A program made the translations under genes and the position numbers. Below are positions 5,839 through 14,607 of a stretch of 44,624 nt of DNA, piece by piece. The DNA is from a virus, in IMG/VR virus record IMGVR_UViG_3300032134_000005, positions 1 to 44,624 of that record; one strand, given 5' to 3'. Below the pieces are notes generated by a model, which had not been told where the DNA came from, ran no database searches, and saw only the letters and a program-made list of their open reading frames with translations. Within the stretch, counting starts at the first letter, position 1, and every line of letters begins with the position of its first letter.

Positions 5839-5989
5839 GCCTATCCAATAGGCCCTAATATGAGGTGAAATTAAATCACCACAATCTATAGGGAACTCTG
5901 CTAGTAACGATAAGCCCTAGCTATATCAGGCGATGCGCCTACCTCATTCCTAGACTGTCTGTCTAATGTCTGTTAGCTATCGATTAGAC
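5839..5989. other. hairpins and 19-base repeat in the leader
   Basis: This stretch contains GCCTAT/ATAGGC (5839-5853, three-base loop), AGGCG/CGCCT (about 5929-5941) and GTCTAAT/ATTAGAC (5961-5989). CTGTCTGTCTAATGTCTGT at 5955-5973 is identical to 44298-44316 at the start of the RNA polymerase gene. I see no gene in 5299-6187; plus-strand ORFs there lack ribosome sites and family features. Confidence 0.5.
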
Positions 5990-6147
5990 GCCCAACTGGC
6001 GTGGCTTGAGGCCCACCCCGCCCACCTTCGATCTGAGCCATCGTTGTGTCCGAGCCGTGGGGGTAGAGGGGGGGAAGACTTTTTGTGCGCGGGGGTATAT
6101 ATGACCTTACGAATCTTCCGAATAAATCGAAACGACCCTCCCTCCCC

Positions 6148-6179
6148 ACACCTCGTCACACCCCGTCTAACACCCCGTC
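6148..6179. repeat. three ACACCYCGTC repeats beside terminase
   Basis: ACACCTCGTC (6148-6157) and ACACCCCGTC (6158-6167, 6170-6179) are tandem, with a two-base spacer before the last copy. They sit nine bases after the large terminase gene in a purine/pyrimidine-skewed stretch (6050-6180) that also has CCCTCCCTCCCC and a run of seven G. The place between terminase and early genes corresponds to the genome end in T7, so a packaging or terminase-recognition role is possible. Confidence 0.4.
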
Positions 6180-6187
6180 AAACTCAC

Positions 6188-8083
6188 CTAGACATCGCGT
6201 TGGGTTACAACTGAACGACTGCCATCGGCCCTCCTACGGCCTCTGATAGACACCACATTGCCACCTAGTTCCCTACCTGCGAAACCACCCTGCGCCATCT
6301 CCATGAAGTCCTCTATTTCTTGTTCCCATCTACTATCTAGGACACCCTGTCTCGCTTCGTCTACGGACTGACCCATCGACTTCTGCCAGTAAGCTACTGC
6401 CCCGGCTAAAGCGTCCACCCTATCGTCATGCTTTAAGCATCCACGGTCACGAGTGATGTGAGTAAGTTGGTACATTAAGGAGTACACATGGTCTGTCGAT
6501 TTGACATCTGAACGTATGAGAGCTTCATCCATCACTAAACGGTGCTGCGTCATGACAGGCTCTAAGGTATCAATGATACGACCTTCCTTATGACCCTTGG
6601 CCCATTCAGATTCCTGTATCGTACACCCACCGGGCCACACCTTCTGAAGGATAGGACCGAATGAAGTAACCCATAGTCCCTGTCCGTAGTTAGGTTCTAC
6701 CTCTACCACGTTAACTGAGAAACGTTTAGCATCTACAGCTATCTGCTGCATGGCCTCTGCTGGATCACCCTTAAGGCCACCCACATGGAGGACGTACATG
6801 ATGCCGTTCAGTGTCGCTACGATAGCCCATGCTGTTTCATCCTTACCCCTACCTGCAGGGTCAACGAATAGCACCGTACCATCATAAGATTCCCACTCGG
6901 TATCAGTGAAGAGAGGACGAAGGAAGTGATCACCAGAGAACCCTAAGTTACTAATGTCTCTGATCTGGTTCTTCTTATCACTGTCCCTACCCCACTGTAC
7001 CTGTAAGGGTGCCTTGACGGGGTTAGTTGAGAACACAACCAAGTCGAACTGACGTAACGGATAACGCTCAGAGTCTGACAGACTCGTATCGAGCATATAC
7101 TGTAGGGCATATGTTGCTCTACCCTTAGACTCAATCGATACCATCTCGTCTTCACCGAAGCGGGTATCAGTTACCTGACCATTATCTAACAAACCTTCTT
7201 CGTTCTTACGACGTAGATAAGGGGCCAGTATGTTTACATCTTCACCTGACTCTTCGTCACGGAGAACATAGTTCTTCAGCTTGTCTACTGAGGGATAGCG
7301 TACAGGGATTGTGAATGTCCTGAACTGCATGGCCTTAACGAGTACGTTATAGATAGACTCTTCGGTCTGTGGTGTACCCAGTAGGATGATGTCACCCTTA
7401 CCATGCTCTGTCTTGGTGATAGGCACGAAGTCAGACTGTACGACCCTAACGATCCTTTGTCGGGCTTCTTCTGTGAGGGAGTTCTTCTCTACCTCAATGT
7501 CGTCTGCGATAAGTAACGTCGCACGACTACCTGTAATCTGGGAGGTTATACCCCTAGCAGCTACGGAATAGCTCTGGGATAGTGAACTACCAGCGACATC
7601 AAACTGATCAGCTTGGTCACGACGCGCAGCTCCTTTCTCACGAGCGCCTTCTATAAGCCACTGAAGGATAGGCATCGATGAGATAATACCTTTAGTCTGC
7701 GATACGAATTCCTTGGCCTTAGAGCCAGCAGCAGATACAACGAGGATCTTCTCGTCACGGGGGTTACGCATGAGCCGCCAGATAGCGAAGGCTGATGTGA
7801 TATAAGACTTACCCGCGCCACGGAAGCATCGGACAATATCTTCACGAGGGTTCTTATACAGGGAAGTTAGTAGATGATTGTCCAACTCTTTAGCTTCAGC
7901 TGTGTCATAGCCATACTGTAGGCGATGGGCTATCTCGTATTGAGCTTCCGTAGGTTGGGGAAGACCGAGATGATGCCATACAATAGCAAGGAAGTTACGG
8001 AAGTCATCAAAAGCGGGCCACAGTTCTTCTGGGAAGGGTGTCTGCCAGTGAGGCTTGCCGTCAATCATATAGGGGTTGAGCAT
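6188..8083 (-). CDS. terL: terminase large subunit (T7 gp19-like)
   Basis: The DNA-packaging motor of 631 aa, close to the T7 gp19 length (586). The ATPase half has a Walker A-type CFRGAGKSYIT near residue 87 and the Walker B strand LLIADDIE near residue 193. The nuclease half has VLFVDPAGRGKDETAWAIVA (an acidic metal site) and HDDRVDALAGAVAYW near residue 570. The start ATG follows AAGGTACGCC. Directly upstream is the small terminase, with a GGGGC/GCCCC hairpin between. It is the last gene of the virion block, as in T7. Confidence 0.96.
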   Translation of the reverse strand: MLNPYMIDGKPHWQTPFPEELWPAFDDFRNFLAIVWHHLGLPQPTEAQYEIAHRLQYGYDTAEAKELDNHLLTSLYKNPREDIVRCFRGAGKSYITSAFAIWRLMRNPRDEKILVVSAAGSKAKEFVSQTKGIISSMPILQWLIEGAREKGAARRDQADQFDVAGSSLSQSYSVAARGITSQITGSRATLLIADDIEVEKNSLTEEARQRIVRVVQSDFVPITKTEHGKGDIILLGTPQTEESIYNVLVKAMQFRTFTIPVRYPSVDKLKNYVLRDEESGEDVNILAPYLRRKNEEGLLDNGQVTDTRFGEDEMVSIESKGRATYALQYMLDTSLSDSERYPLRQFDLVVFSTNPVKAPLQVQWGRDSDKKNQIRDISNLGFSGDHFLRPLFTDTEWESYDGTVLFVDPAGRGKDETAWAIVATLNGIMYVLHVGGLKGDPAEAMQQIAVDAKRFSVNVVEVEPNYGQGLWVTSFGPILQKVWPGGCTIQESEWAKGHKEGRIIDTLEPVMTQHRLVMDEALIRSDVKSTDHVYSLMYQLTHITRDRGCLKHDDRVDALAGAVAYWQKSMGQSVDEARQGVLDSRWEQEIEDFMEMAQGGFAGRELGGNVVSIRGRRRADGSRSVVTQRDV

Positions 8084-8100
8084 AGGCGTACCTTAGTGAA

Positions 8101-8115
8101 GGGGCATTACGCCCC
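8101..8115 (-). other. hairpin between small and large terminase
   Basis: GGGGC/GCCCC with a five-base loop lies between the stop of the small terminase and the ribosome site of the large terminase. No T-run follows on the sense strand, so it is more likely an mRNA processing or stability element than a terminator. Confidence 0.4.
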
Positions 8116-8120
8116 CTCTA

Positions 8121-8363
8121 TTATTTAGTTGCCTGTATTGGCATTACGTTGGTGTACTTCTTCAGTGTGTCGGACAGATTGTTATCAGTCTGAACCACTG
8201 TTTCTTCAGGTGGGAACTGCTTGAGGAAGTTCACAGCAGCATTAAGTGTGCTTGCGGGTGCAGGGATCTGCTCGCCAGACCGTGGGTCTAGCTCACCGTT
8301 CTCTACCCGGTCACACAATGACTTTAATAACGAACCTTTAAGGTCCGAACTAGTTTTCTTCAT
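8121..8363 (-). CDS. terS: terminase small subunit (putative)
   Basis: An 80-aa protein directly before the large terminase, the place of T7 gene 18. The sequence LCDRVENGELDPRSGEQIPA followed by PASTLNAAVNFLKQFPPE resembles the N-terminal region of podovirus small terminases (a basic helix, GE, then a helix ending in FLKQF). It would recognise phage DNA and load the large subunit. The ATG overlaps the holin stop and is preceded by AAAGGAC. The call relies on position and this short pattern. Confidence 0.78.
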   Translation of the reverse strand: MKKTSSDLKGSLLKSLCDRVENGELDPRSGEQIPAPASTLNAAVNFLKQFPPEETVVQTDNNLSDTLKKYTNVMPIQATK

Positions 8364-8752
8364 CGTGTTAGTCCTTTAGATTTCTCGAAGGTTCTTAGGC
8401 CACCAAGGCCAAGAAGAGCCATTACGAGAGTTGTGAGTTCCGCTGCTTCAATAGCAGGGAGTTCTGCGGGGAGTGCATAATAAGCATTGATAAGACCAGC
8501 AAAAGGAAGGATAAGGAACTGGTAACCAAGACCAATTGCACATACCCAACCTATAGCTGGACGCCAACCCGCTACGAACACAGACTTATGTTTAGCTTCT
8601 TCTATGTTAGCCATTGCCTGTAGAACGTGGGGTTTCTGAAGTACCTCTTGGACCTTGAGATTAGCGACTGCTTTCTCTTCGTCCGAGGTGAATAAATCAT
8701 CAAGACCTTCCATGACACCCTCCGCTATACCAGCAAAAGGGTTTAAGTTCAT
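8360..8752 (-). CDS. holin, GTA-type three-TM family (putative)
   Basis: A 130-aa protein with a charged N-terminal helix (residues 1-60, many Glu/Lys) followed by hydrophobic segments at about 62-85 (VFVAGWRPAIGWVCAIGLGY), 80-95 and 105-122. The AGWRPAIGW motif before the first span is typical of the 3TM holin family found in phages and gene-transfer agents. It would permeabilise the inner membrane at lysis. It lies between a small coiled-coil membrane protein and the small terminase. The ATG follows AGGAAGC. Confidence 0.82.
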   Translation of the reverse strand: MNLNPFAGIAEGVMEGLDDLFTSDEEKAVANLKVQEVLQKPHVLQAMANIEEAKHKSVFVAGWRPAIGWVCAIGLGYQFLILPFAGLINAYYALPAELPAIEAAELTTLVMALLGLGGLRTFEKSKGLTR

Positions 8753-8753
8753 G

Positions 8754-8981
8754 TTAGCTTCCTATCCATCTAGATAAAAATGAAGTACCAACTCCCCCTA
8801 AGCCCATAGACAACAGCATGGCTCCCGCGAGGAAACCTTTGCCTTTGACCAGTTGCTTTTCGAGTTCGTTGATTCGCTTGGATAATGTGACGGTTGTCGT
8901 ATTGAGTGACTCGACTTGCTTACTTAAGTTCTCAATCTGCGTGACCAAACGCCCTGCATCGTAGTCAGTCATTGTTGACAT
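8754..8981 (-). CDS. small coiled-coil membrane protein of the lysis cassette
   Basis: A 75-aa protein with a heptad-like region at residues 10-45 (QIENLSKQVESLNTTTVTLS, then INELEKQLVKG) and one hydrophobic span at about 48-68. The architecture (amphipathic coiled coil, then one membrane helix at the C-terminus) resembles XhlA-like lysis proteins and the size matches T7 holin gp17.5. The ATG follows GGAGGCTGAAC, a strong ribosome site, and the stop abuts the holin start. It may be a second holin or a holin partner; no catalytic motif is present. Confidence 0.65.
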   Translation of the reverse strand: MSTMTDYDAGRLVTQIENLSKQVESLNTTTVTLSKRINELEKQLVKGKGFLAGAMLLSMGLGGVGTSFLSRWIGS

Positions 8982-8992
8982 TGTTCAGCCTC

Positions 8993-9622
8993 CTAAGCTG
9001 ATTCTGAACCGATAGAGTCACCTGAGTCATACAGCATCCAACCCGTAGCTATATACTTGTCGGTTGTGTACACAGGGTTACCACGGTGTGTGTGAGTGAA
9101 AGAGCCGGGGAAGATGACAAGCGTTCCTTTCTTAGGTTGGCATCTGTAACCTTGATATAAGAACTCAGTCTCACCCTCACCTTCTGGAACATCATTAAGG
9201 TACAACAGGTACGTCAACGCTCGACGAGCAAGCGTATAGTTCTCACCTGATTGCTCCCAGTGAAAGGCGTAGTAGCCCCCTTGCTTCTTATGTGAATACT
9301 TCTGTACTTTAAAGTCGTGCGAGTGGAGCTTACAGCTCCGATGCATACCGAACTGCTTCATATAACTTGTTACAGCTTTCTCGATACCCGTATAGAAGCG
9401 GGTAGTCAGGTCATCATGTAACTCTTTGATGTCGTCAGGCCAAGTCGGAATGGTCTTGTCAAAGAAATGTGCAACATCTCTCCGTATACTCATGTCGGAA
9501 TGGTCATGGTTAGCCTTCTCGTCCTCAGAAAGCCCGAAGGCTTTCATCTTTTCAAAGGCATCAATCACTTCATCACAGAAGGTTTCATCATAAATGTCTT
9601 CATATAAATTAATAAACTGCAT
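8993..9622 (-). CDS. 2OG-Fe(II) oxygenase, prolyl 4-hydroxylase-like
   Basis: A 209-aa enzyme of the non-haem iron, 2-oxoglutarate-dependent superfamily. Visible motifs: GGYYAFHWEQ (first metal His with an acidic partner, HxE instead of the usual HxD), RRALTYLLYLNDVPEGEGET, GTLVIFPGSFTHTHRGNPV (distal His) and KYIATGW (2-oxoglutarate-binding basic residue). This is the order found in prolyl hydroxylase-like proteins of phages. It overlaps the stop of the chaperone-like gene upstream by 14 bases and sits at the end of the collagen-like fibre block. A fibre residue is an attractive substrate, but nucleic acid or host targets remain possible. Confidence 0.88.
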   Translation of the reverse strand: MQFINLYEDIYDETFCDEVIDAFEKMKAFGLSEDEKANHDHSDMSIRRDVAHFFDKTIPTWPDDIKELHDDLTTRFYTGIEKAVTSYMKQFGMHRSCKLHSHDFKVQKYSHKKQGGYYAFHWEQSGENYTLARRALTYLLYLNDVPEGEGETEFLYQGYRCQPKKGTLVIFPGSFTHTHRGNPVYTTDKYIATGWMLYDSGDSIGSESA

Positions 9623-10040
9623 GTAATGCTTGCATCCTGTCTGTTTCCTCTTGAGTCGGCTCTTCTTCTACAGGGCTAAGCATCCATTCAGGCGCTTGAG
9701 GTAGAGTTGGGAACCGAGTAGGAACATAAATTGTTGGGAAGTCTCGTAAGGATTGACGGTAGGTTAAGAGAGAGTCGTAGTCTTCATCTGTTAAGTTGTT
9801 ACGCTCAAGATGTTTAGTAACTAGCCAATCACTTTGGCCTAGCCAGAAGTCACGTTGCTCACGTACCTGTTCGATAGTTTGTATCGGAGGTAGCCAGCCC
9901 TGCACTTCGTCATATCTGTGATGTAAGGCAGCGTGTTCGCCATCTTTCTTCCAGTTACTAGGAGGCGCTACACCTTCTTCTAAGCTGAACATACCGTGTA
10001 CGGCATAGCCTTTCTCATCGACTTCATAATAAAAGTCCAT
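9609..10040 (-). CDS. tail fibre assembly chaperone-like protein
   Basis: A 143-aa protein whose centre, VREQRDFWLGQSDWLVTKHL, continues with SLLTYRQSLRDFP. This matches the helix-turn pattern of phage tail assembly chaperones (RxxRDxxLxxSDW, then YRQxLRDxP). The N-terminal 55 residues resemble the binding part of such chaperones. It would assist folding or trimerisation of the neighbouring glycine-rich fibre tip. The ATG follows AAGGAGTAACGT. It lies four bases after the glycine-rich gene and overlaps the oxygenase gene. Confidence 0.8.
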   Translation of the reverse strand: MDFYYEVDEKGYAVHGMFSLEEGVAPPSNWKKDGEHAALHHRYDEVQGWLPPIQTIEQVREQRDFWLGQSDWLVTKHLERNNLTDEDYDSLLTYRQSLRDFPTIYVPTRFPTLPQAPEWMLSPVEEEPTQEETDRMQALHAVY

Positions 10041-10043
10041 ACG

Positions 10044-10886
10044 TTACTCCTTATATGCCGTGATAATTACACGCCCAGCTGCGCCTTTACCACCGTTAGA
10101 TTGTGAGTAGGAATTGCCGCCATAAGAGCCACCAGCTCCACCACCACCAGCACCAAACTGGTCGGCATTTTGTGTCTGACCTAAGTTAGCTCTACGGGCT
10201 GTACCTCCAGCACCGAAGCCAGCTGCACCTGTGCCACCGCTTGCTGAGTTATTGGAGTTGCCTGTTTGACCATCACCTCCTGCTGCTCCACCGCCAGAAC
10301 CACCACAGTTACCGTTACCACGGTCCCCGCCTCTGCCGCCAGATGTAGTCCCAGAAGCTGAACCTCCGCTACCACCGTTAGGGCGATTAGCATAAGAGTA
10401 ACCGTTACCTGTATAAGTAGATTGTCCACCACCACAGGTCACTGTTGCGCCAGCCACGTTTATAGTTGTACTACCGCCGTGGTTAGAGTTCATGCCAGAG
10501 TTGTTAGTACCGTAGTTCCCTTGGTTACCACCGTTACCTACGCTGAATGTGATGACTTCACCTACGGATACCGAATATGTTTCGTCTACAACACCTGAAC
10601 CCGCACCGCCACCAGCAGCACCTGTTGAGTGACTCCAATAGCCTCCACCTAAACCACCGCCACCACCAGCACACGCTGAGATTTTCACCTTGTTATAAGG
10701 CGCGGCTACTGTATAGGAACCTGATGCGTTGAATGTCTGAGGAGGAGAAGGTGGAACGTAAGCGGCTGTCTGTGTAGAGCCGTCAGGGAAGGTCACCCCG
10801 TGTAACACTTCTAAGTCTGTCGTGTTTGTACTGTCTACCGTTTGACCTAGAGAGGATAGACCGGACAGTTGTCTTGCTTTACTCAT
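10044..10886 (-). CDS. glycine-rich tail fibre / adhesin
   Basis: A 280-aa protein. Residues 1-50 include the phage tail-fibre signature VTFPDGSTQTAAY. From about residue 70 onward it is very rich in Gly, Asn and Ser (CAGGGGGLGGG, GGSGGSASGTTSGG, GAGGGGAGGSYGGN) and ends AAGRVIITAYKE. That ending and composition are shared by glycine-rich fibre tips. In phage S16 gp38 such glycine runs build a polyglycine-II sandwich that binds the host receptor; applying that fold here is inference. It is flanked by two chaperone-like genes. The ATG overlaps the previous stop (TAATG) and follows AAGGAGGTAAC. Confidence 0.78.
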   Translation of the reverse strand: MSKARQLSGLSSLGQTVDSTNTTDLEVLHGVTFPDGSTQTAAYVPPSPPQTFNASGSYTVAAPYNKVKISACAGGGGGLGGGYWSHSTGAAGGGAGSGVVDETYSVSVGEVITFSVGNGGNQGNYGTNNSGMNSNHGGSTTINVAGATVTCGGGQSTYTGNGYSYANRPNGGSGGSASGTTSGGRGGDRGNGNCGGSGGGAAGGDGQTGNSNNSASGGTGAAGFGAGGTARRANLGQTQNADQFGAGGGGAGGSYGGNSYSQSNGGKGAAGRVIITAYKE

Positions 10887-11251
10887 TAGTTACCTCCTTG
10901 CTGAATGGCTTCACGAGCCTCTTGTCGTTTGATTAGGACTTCTTGAGGCACAGCAGCGCCTGTCTCGGCTTTCCGTATTAAGTACCAATCAGTTTCTTGT
11001 AGATACATCATCGACTCAAAGTTAACCTTCCCTTGAGGATGCTCTTCTTGAGTCTCAATGTAGTCTTTAAGCTCTTGAGCTTGTTCGGGTGTGAGTTTTA
11101 ACCAGTTATCATTTAAGACATAGCCCTGAGTATTCTCATGGAACTGGATTTCATCATATTGGAAGCTGAAATCTGGCTTCATAAAAGCCTCAAGACGCTT
11201 ACCATCTTTCTCAATCAGGCTTAAGCCGTTCTGGTGTATGAATGTGTTCAT
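10886..11251 (-). CDS. tail fibre accessory / chaperone-like protein
   Basis: A 121-aa protein. The C-terminal third (ETDWYLIRKAETGAAVPQEV, then KRQEAREAI) follows the pattern of tail assembly chaperones: a DW helix, ETG-x-xVP, and an ending Arg-rich helix. The N-terminal part is beta-prone (FQYDEIQFHENTQGYV). It overlaps the glycine-rich fibre gene by one base and is probably translated together with it. A second chaperone-like gene lies on the other side of that fibre. AACAGGAATAAC precedes the ATG. Confidence 0.65.
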   Translation of the reverse strand: MNTFIHQNGLSLIEKDGKRLEAFMKPDFSFQYDEIQFHENTQGYVLNDNWLKLTPEQAQELKDYIETQEEHPQGKVNFESMMYLQETDWYLIRKAETGAAVPQEVLIKRQEAREAIQQGGN

Positions 11252-11263
11252 TAGTTATTCCTG

Positions 11264-11719
11264 TTAATAGTAGTAAGCTGTAACGTTTTGAGTTTCGTAG
11301 CCAGAGGTGTCTACCCATATGGCTTGGTCTTGATACTGGTTTATACCGTAATGTCTCGCACCACTGTTACCAAGCCAGAACGAAGAGCCATTGTGTTTCC
11401 ATGTGTAGCCATTCCATGTCCTAGACGCAGCGTATGTGTTTCCGGGAATTAGTCCCATTGAGGTACTCCATGTATGATAAACATCATGGTAGCCCCAAGT
11501 ACCCCATCTAGTTCCATTTCCTGAGTACCACCATGAGTAGTGTTCGGCTACCCACACCTCTTGTGTGCTGTTATACCCGCTAGTTACCCACACTTGGCCT
11601 TGTGTTATATACCTCTCCCATATCCTTGTCCCATTCAGCATCACCTTCTCACAGTCAGCTCCGTTGAAGTTGATGTGAGAGGTGACACTTGGGCCTGTTA
11701 GGTCAAATGATTGACTCAT
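11264..11719 (-). CDS. Trp/Tyr-rich putative virion surface protein
   Basis: A 151-aa protein with an N-terminus (VTSHINFNGADCEKVMLNGT, then RIWE) like the strand motif seen in many small phage tail proteins (NG-x-V-x-x-V-x-x-NG-x-x-VW). The rest is unusually rich in Trp, Tyr, Gly and Ser (EHYSWWYSGNGTRWGTWGYH). Such composition suggests an extracellular beta structure, perhaps sugar-binding. It lies between the second collagen-like gene and the adhesin genes, and AACAGGAGGTCAC precedes the ATG. Function is unproven. Confidence 0.6.
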   Translation of the reverse strand: MSQSFDLTGPSVTSHINFNGADCEKVMLNGTRIWERYITQGQVWVTSGYNSTQEVWVAEHYSWWYSGNGTRWGTWGYHDVYHTWSTSMGLIPGNTYAASRTWNGYTWKHNGSSFWLGNSGARHYGINQYQDQAIWVDTSGYETQNVTAYYY

Positions 11720-11731
11720 AGTGACCTCCTG

Positions 11732-13017
<1,286 letters not shown>

Positions 13018-13018
<1 letters not shown>

Positions 13019-14553
13019 TAGATTGTTATCTCCAGTTCACCGTTAGAATTTATATTGAAGTCTTGGTCGTTGGCGCTACCGTAATAGTCTACCGATAGCA
13101 TTCCCGTTACGGGGTCCATGCTGAAACGTCCAAAGGCTAGGCCTAAAGAAGTGGGACCTTGAGGCCCTTCACTACCTACAGAACCTTGAGGACCTAAAGG
13201 ACCTTGGTCACCATCAGGTCCTTTATTACCGAGGTCACCTTGAATACCTTGTGGACCGATTGGGCCTACAGGACCTGTAAATCCGATAGGGCCTTGCGCA
13301 CCTATAGGACCAAGAGGACCGTCATTACCTGTAGGACCTTGTGACCCAGTATCACCTGTACTGCCTTTGACACCCGTAGAACCTGTAGGGCCAATGGGAC
13401 CAGCATCACCTATAGGGCCTTGGTCACCTGTAGAACCTGTAAATCCGATAGGGCCTTGAGGTCCAGCGGGACCAAGCGGACCATCGTTGCCTGTGGGACC
13501 TTGCGAACCTGTGTCACCTGTACTGCCTTTGACACCTGTAGAACCTGTCGGGCCCACTGGTCCAGCATCACCTTCAGGTCCTTGGGAACCTGTGGCTCCT
13601 GTTGGGCCTTGCGTACCTGTAGGACCTGTGGGACCCATAGGGCCGTCACCACCTTCAGGGCCTTGGTCACCTGTAGAACCTGTGAATCCAATAGGGCCTT
13701 GGTCGCCAATGACGCCTTGGATACCTGTCGGGCCTACGGGACCTGTCTCACCTGTGACACCTTGGATACCTGTGACACCTTGGTCACCTGTAGCACCTGT
13801 ATTGCCAAGTTCGCCTTGAGGACCTCTTGGACCTTCGGGGCCTATAACACCTTGAGGACCATCGGGACCTTGAGGACCAGTTGAACCAGCAGGGCCTGTA
13901 CCACCAACGGGGCCTTGAGGACCTTCGGATAGGCTGAATGTAAGCTCACCTGTGTTGACATCGTAGTTAACAGAACCTGTGGAACCGTAGGGTAGAGAGG
14001 TTAGATGAGTTGTTAAGCCATAGAGTTCGTCACGAATCTGCGTAACGTCAGTGGCTTTAATGATTACTTCAGTATGCTTGGTTACTATGTCCGTGTGTCG
14101 TGTTTCAGAATCAGCACGAACACTGTCTGCATACTTCTTGGACACAGCATCTGTATCGGAAACAGGATCAGCAAGATCGGAAAGAACCCTACCTTTAACA
14201 GAGAAAGCTCCAGACGATACATCTTCATAGACACCTAACTGAGACTGATCGACAGCTTCTTGAGAGAGTTTATGGATCTGCTCGAAAGCTGTATCAAGAT
14301 CCTCTTCCGTTAACTGTCCGGGCAAAACGAAGTCTACTAACCGTTGCTCTGGAGAAGTCTCTCGGAAAATATAAATACGGTCAGCAGGTGCCGCCGTTAA
14401 GAGTTGAATTTGAGTGTCAGATGTCCAGCTAAAAGAGTCGACCAGTTCACCATTAACCTTTACTTTGACATGAGATTTATCAAGGTAATCGAAAGGTACA
14501 GTGAATTGTGATTGAGATGTTTCAGCGAGATACGACACATAAGAGTAAGCCAT
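13018..14553 (-). CDS. tail fibre: T7 gp17-type N-terminus plus collagen-like rod
   Basis: A 511-aa protein. Residues 1-150 match the T7 gp17 N-terminal domain that docks to the tail ([20 protein letters not shown], then [20 protein letters not shown]). A helical linker (residues 135-180) leads to Gly-X-Y triplets from about residue 210 to 465, and a short C-terminal tip follows. The collagen part contains a 54-aa unit repeated in tandem ([20 protein letters not shown] occurs twice), seen in DNA as 162-base units at 13279-13440 and 13441-13602. T7 gp17 has no collagen rod, so this is a chimera. GGAGTCCTT precedes the ATG. Confidence 0.9.
13279..13602. repeat. two tandem 162-base units in the fibre gene
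   Basis: The words AAATCCGATAGGGCCTTG recur at 13279 and 13441, and the sequence following each stays alike for 162 bases (54 codons), with scattered third-position changes. A related start (GAATCCAATAGGGCC) occurs near 13684. Unequal recombination could lengthen or shorten the collagen rod in whole triplets without shifting the frame. Confidence 0.75.
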
Positions 14554-14572
14554 AAGGACTCCTATGAAATGA

Positions 14573-14598
14573 TAAAAGAAACCCCTCGACTGAGGGGC
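14573..14598 (-). terminator. intrinsic terminator before the fibre gene
   Basis: The sense strand reads GCCCCTCAGTCGAGGGG then TTTCTTTT: a six-base-pair GC stem, four-base loop and T-rich tract. It lies between the gp16-like gene and the tail fibre gene, so the fibre block may be transcribed at a reduced level or from its own promoter. Confidence 0.85.
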
Positions 14599-14607
14599 TT
14601 AAGGGTT

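Noticed and set aside
5431-6214. Plus-strand ORFs in the long leader
   Set aside because: They run against all other genes, lack ribosome sites and overlap the boxA, hairpin and repeat elements.
13410-13884. Long ORFs on other frames and on the plus strand across the collagen-like genes
   Set aside because: They mirror the Gly-X-Y repeat codons, give low-complexity Cys/Thr- or Pro-rich translations and have no ribosome sites.
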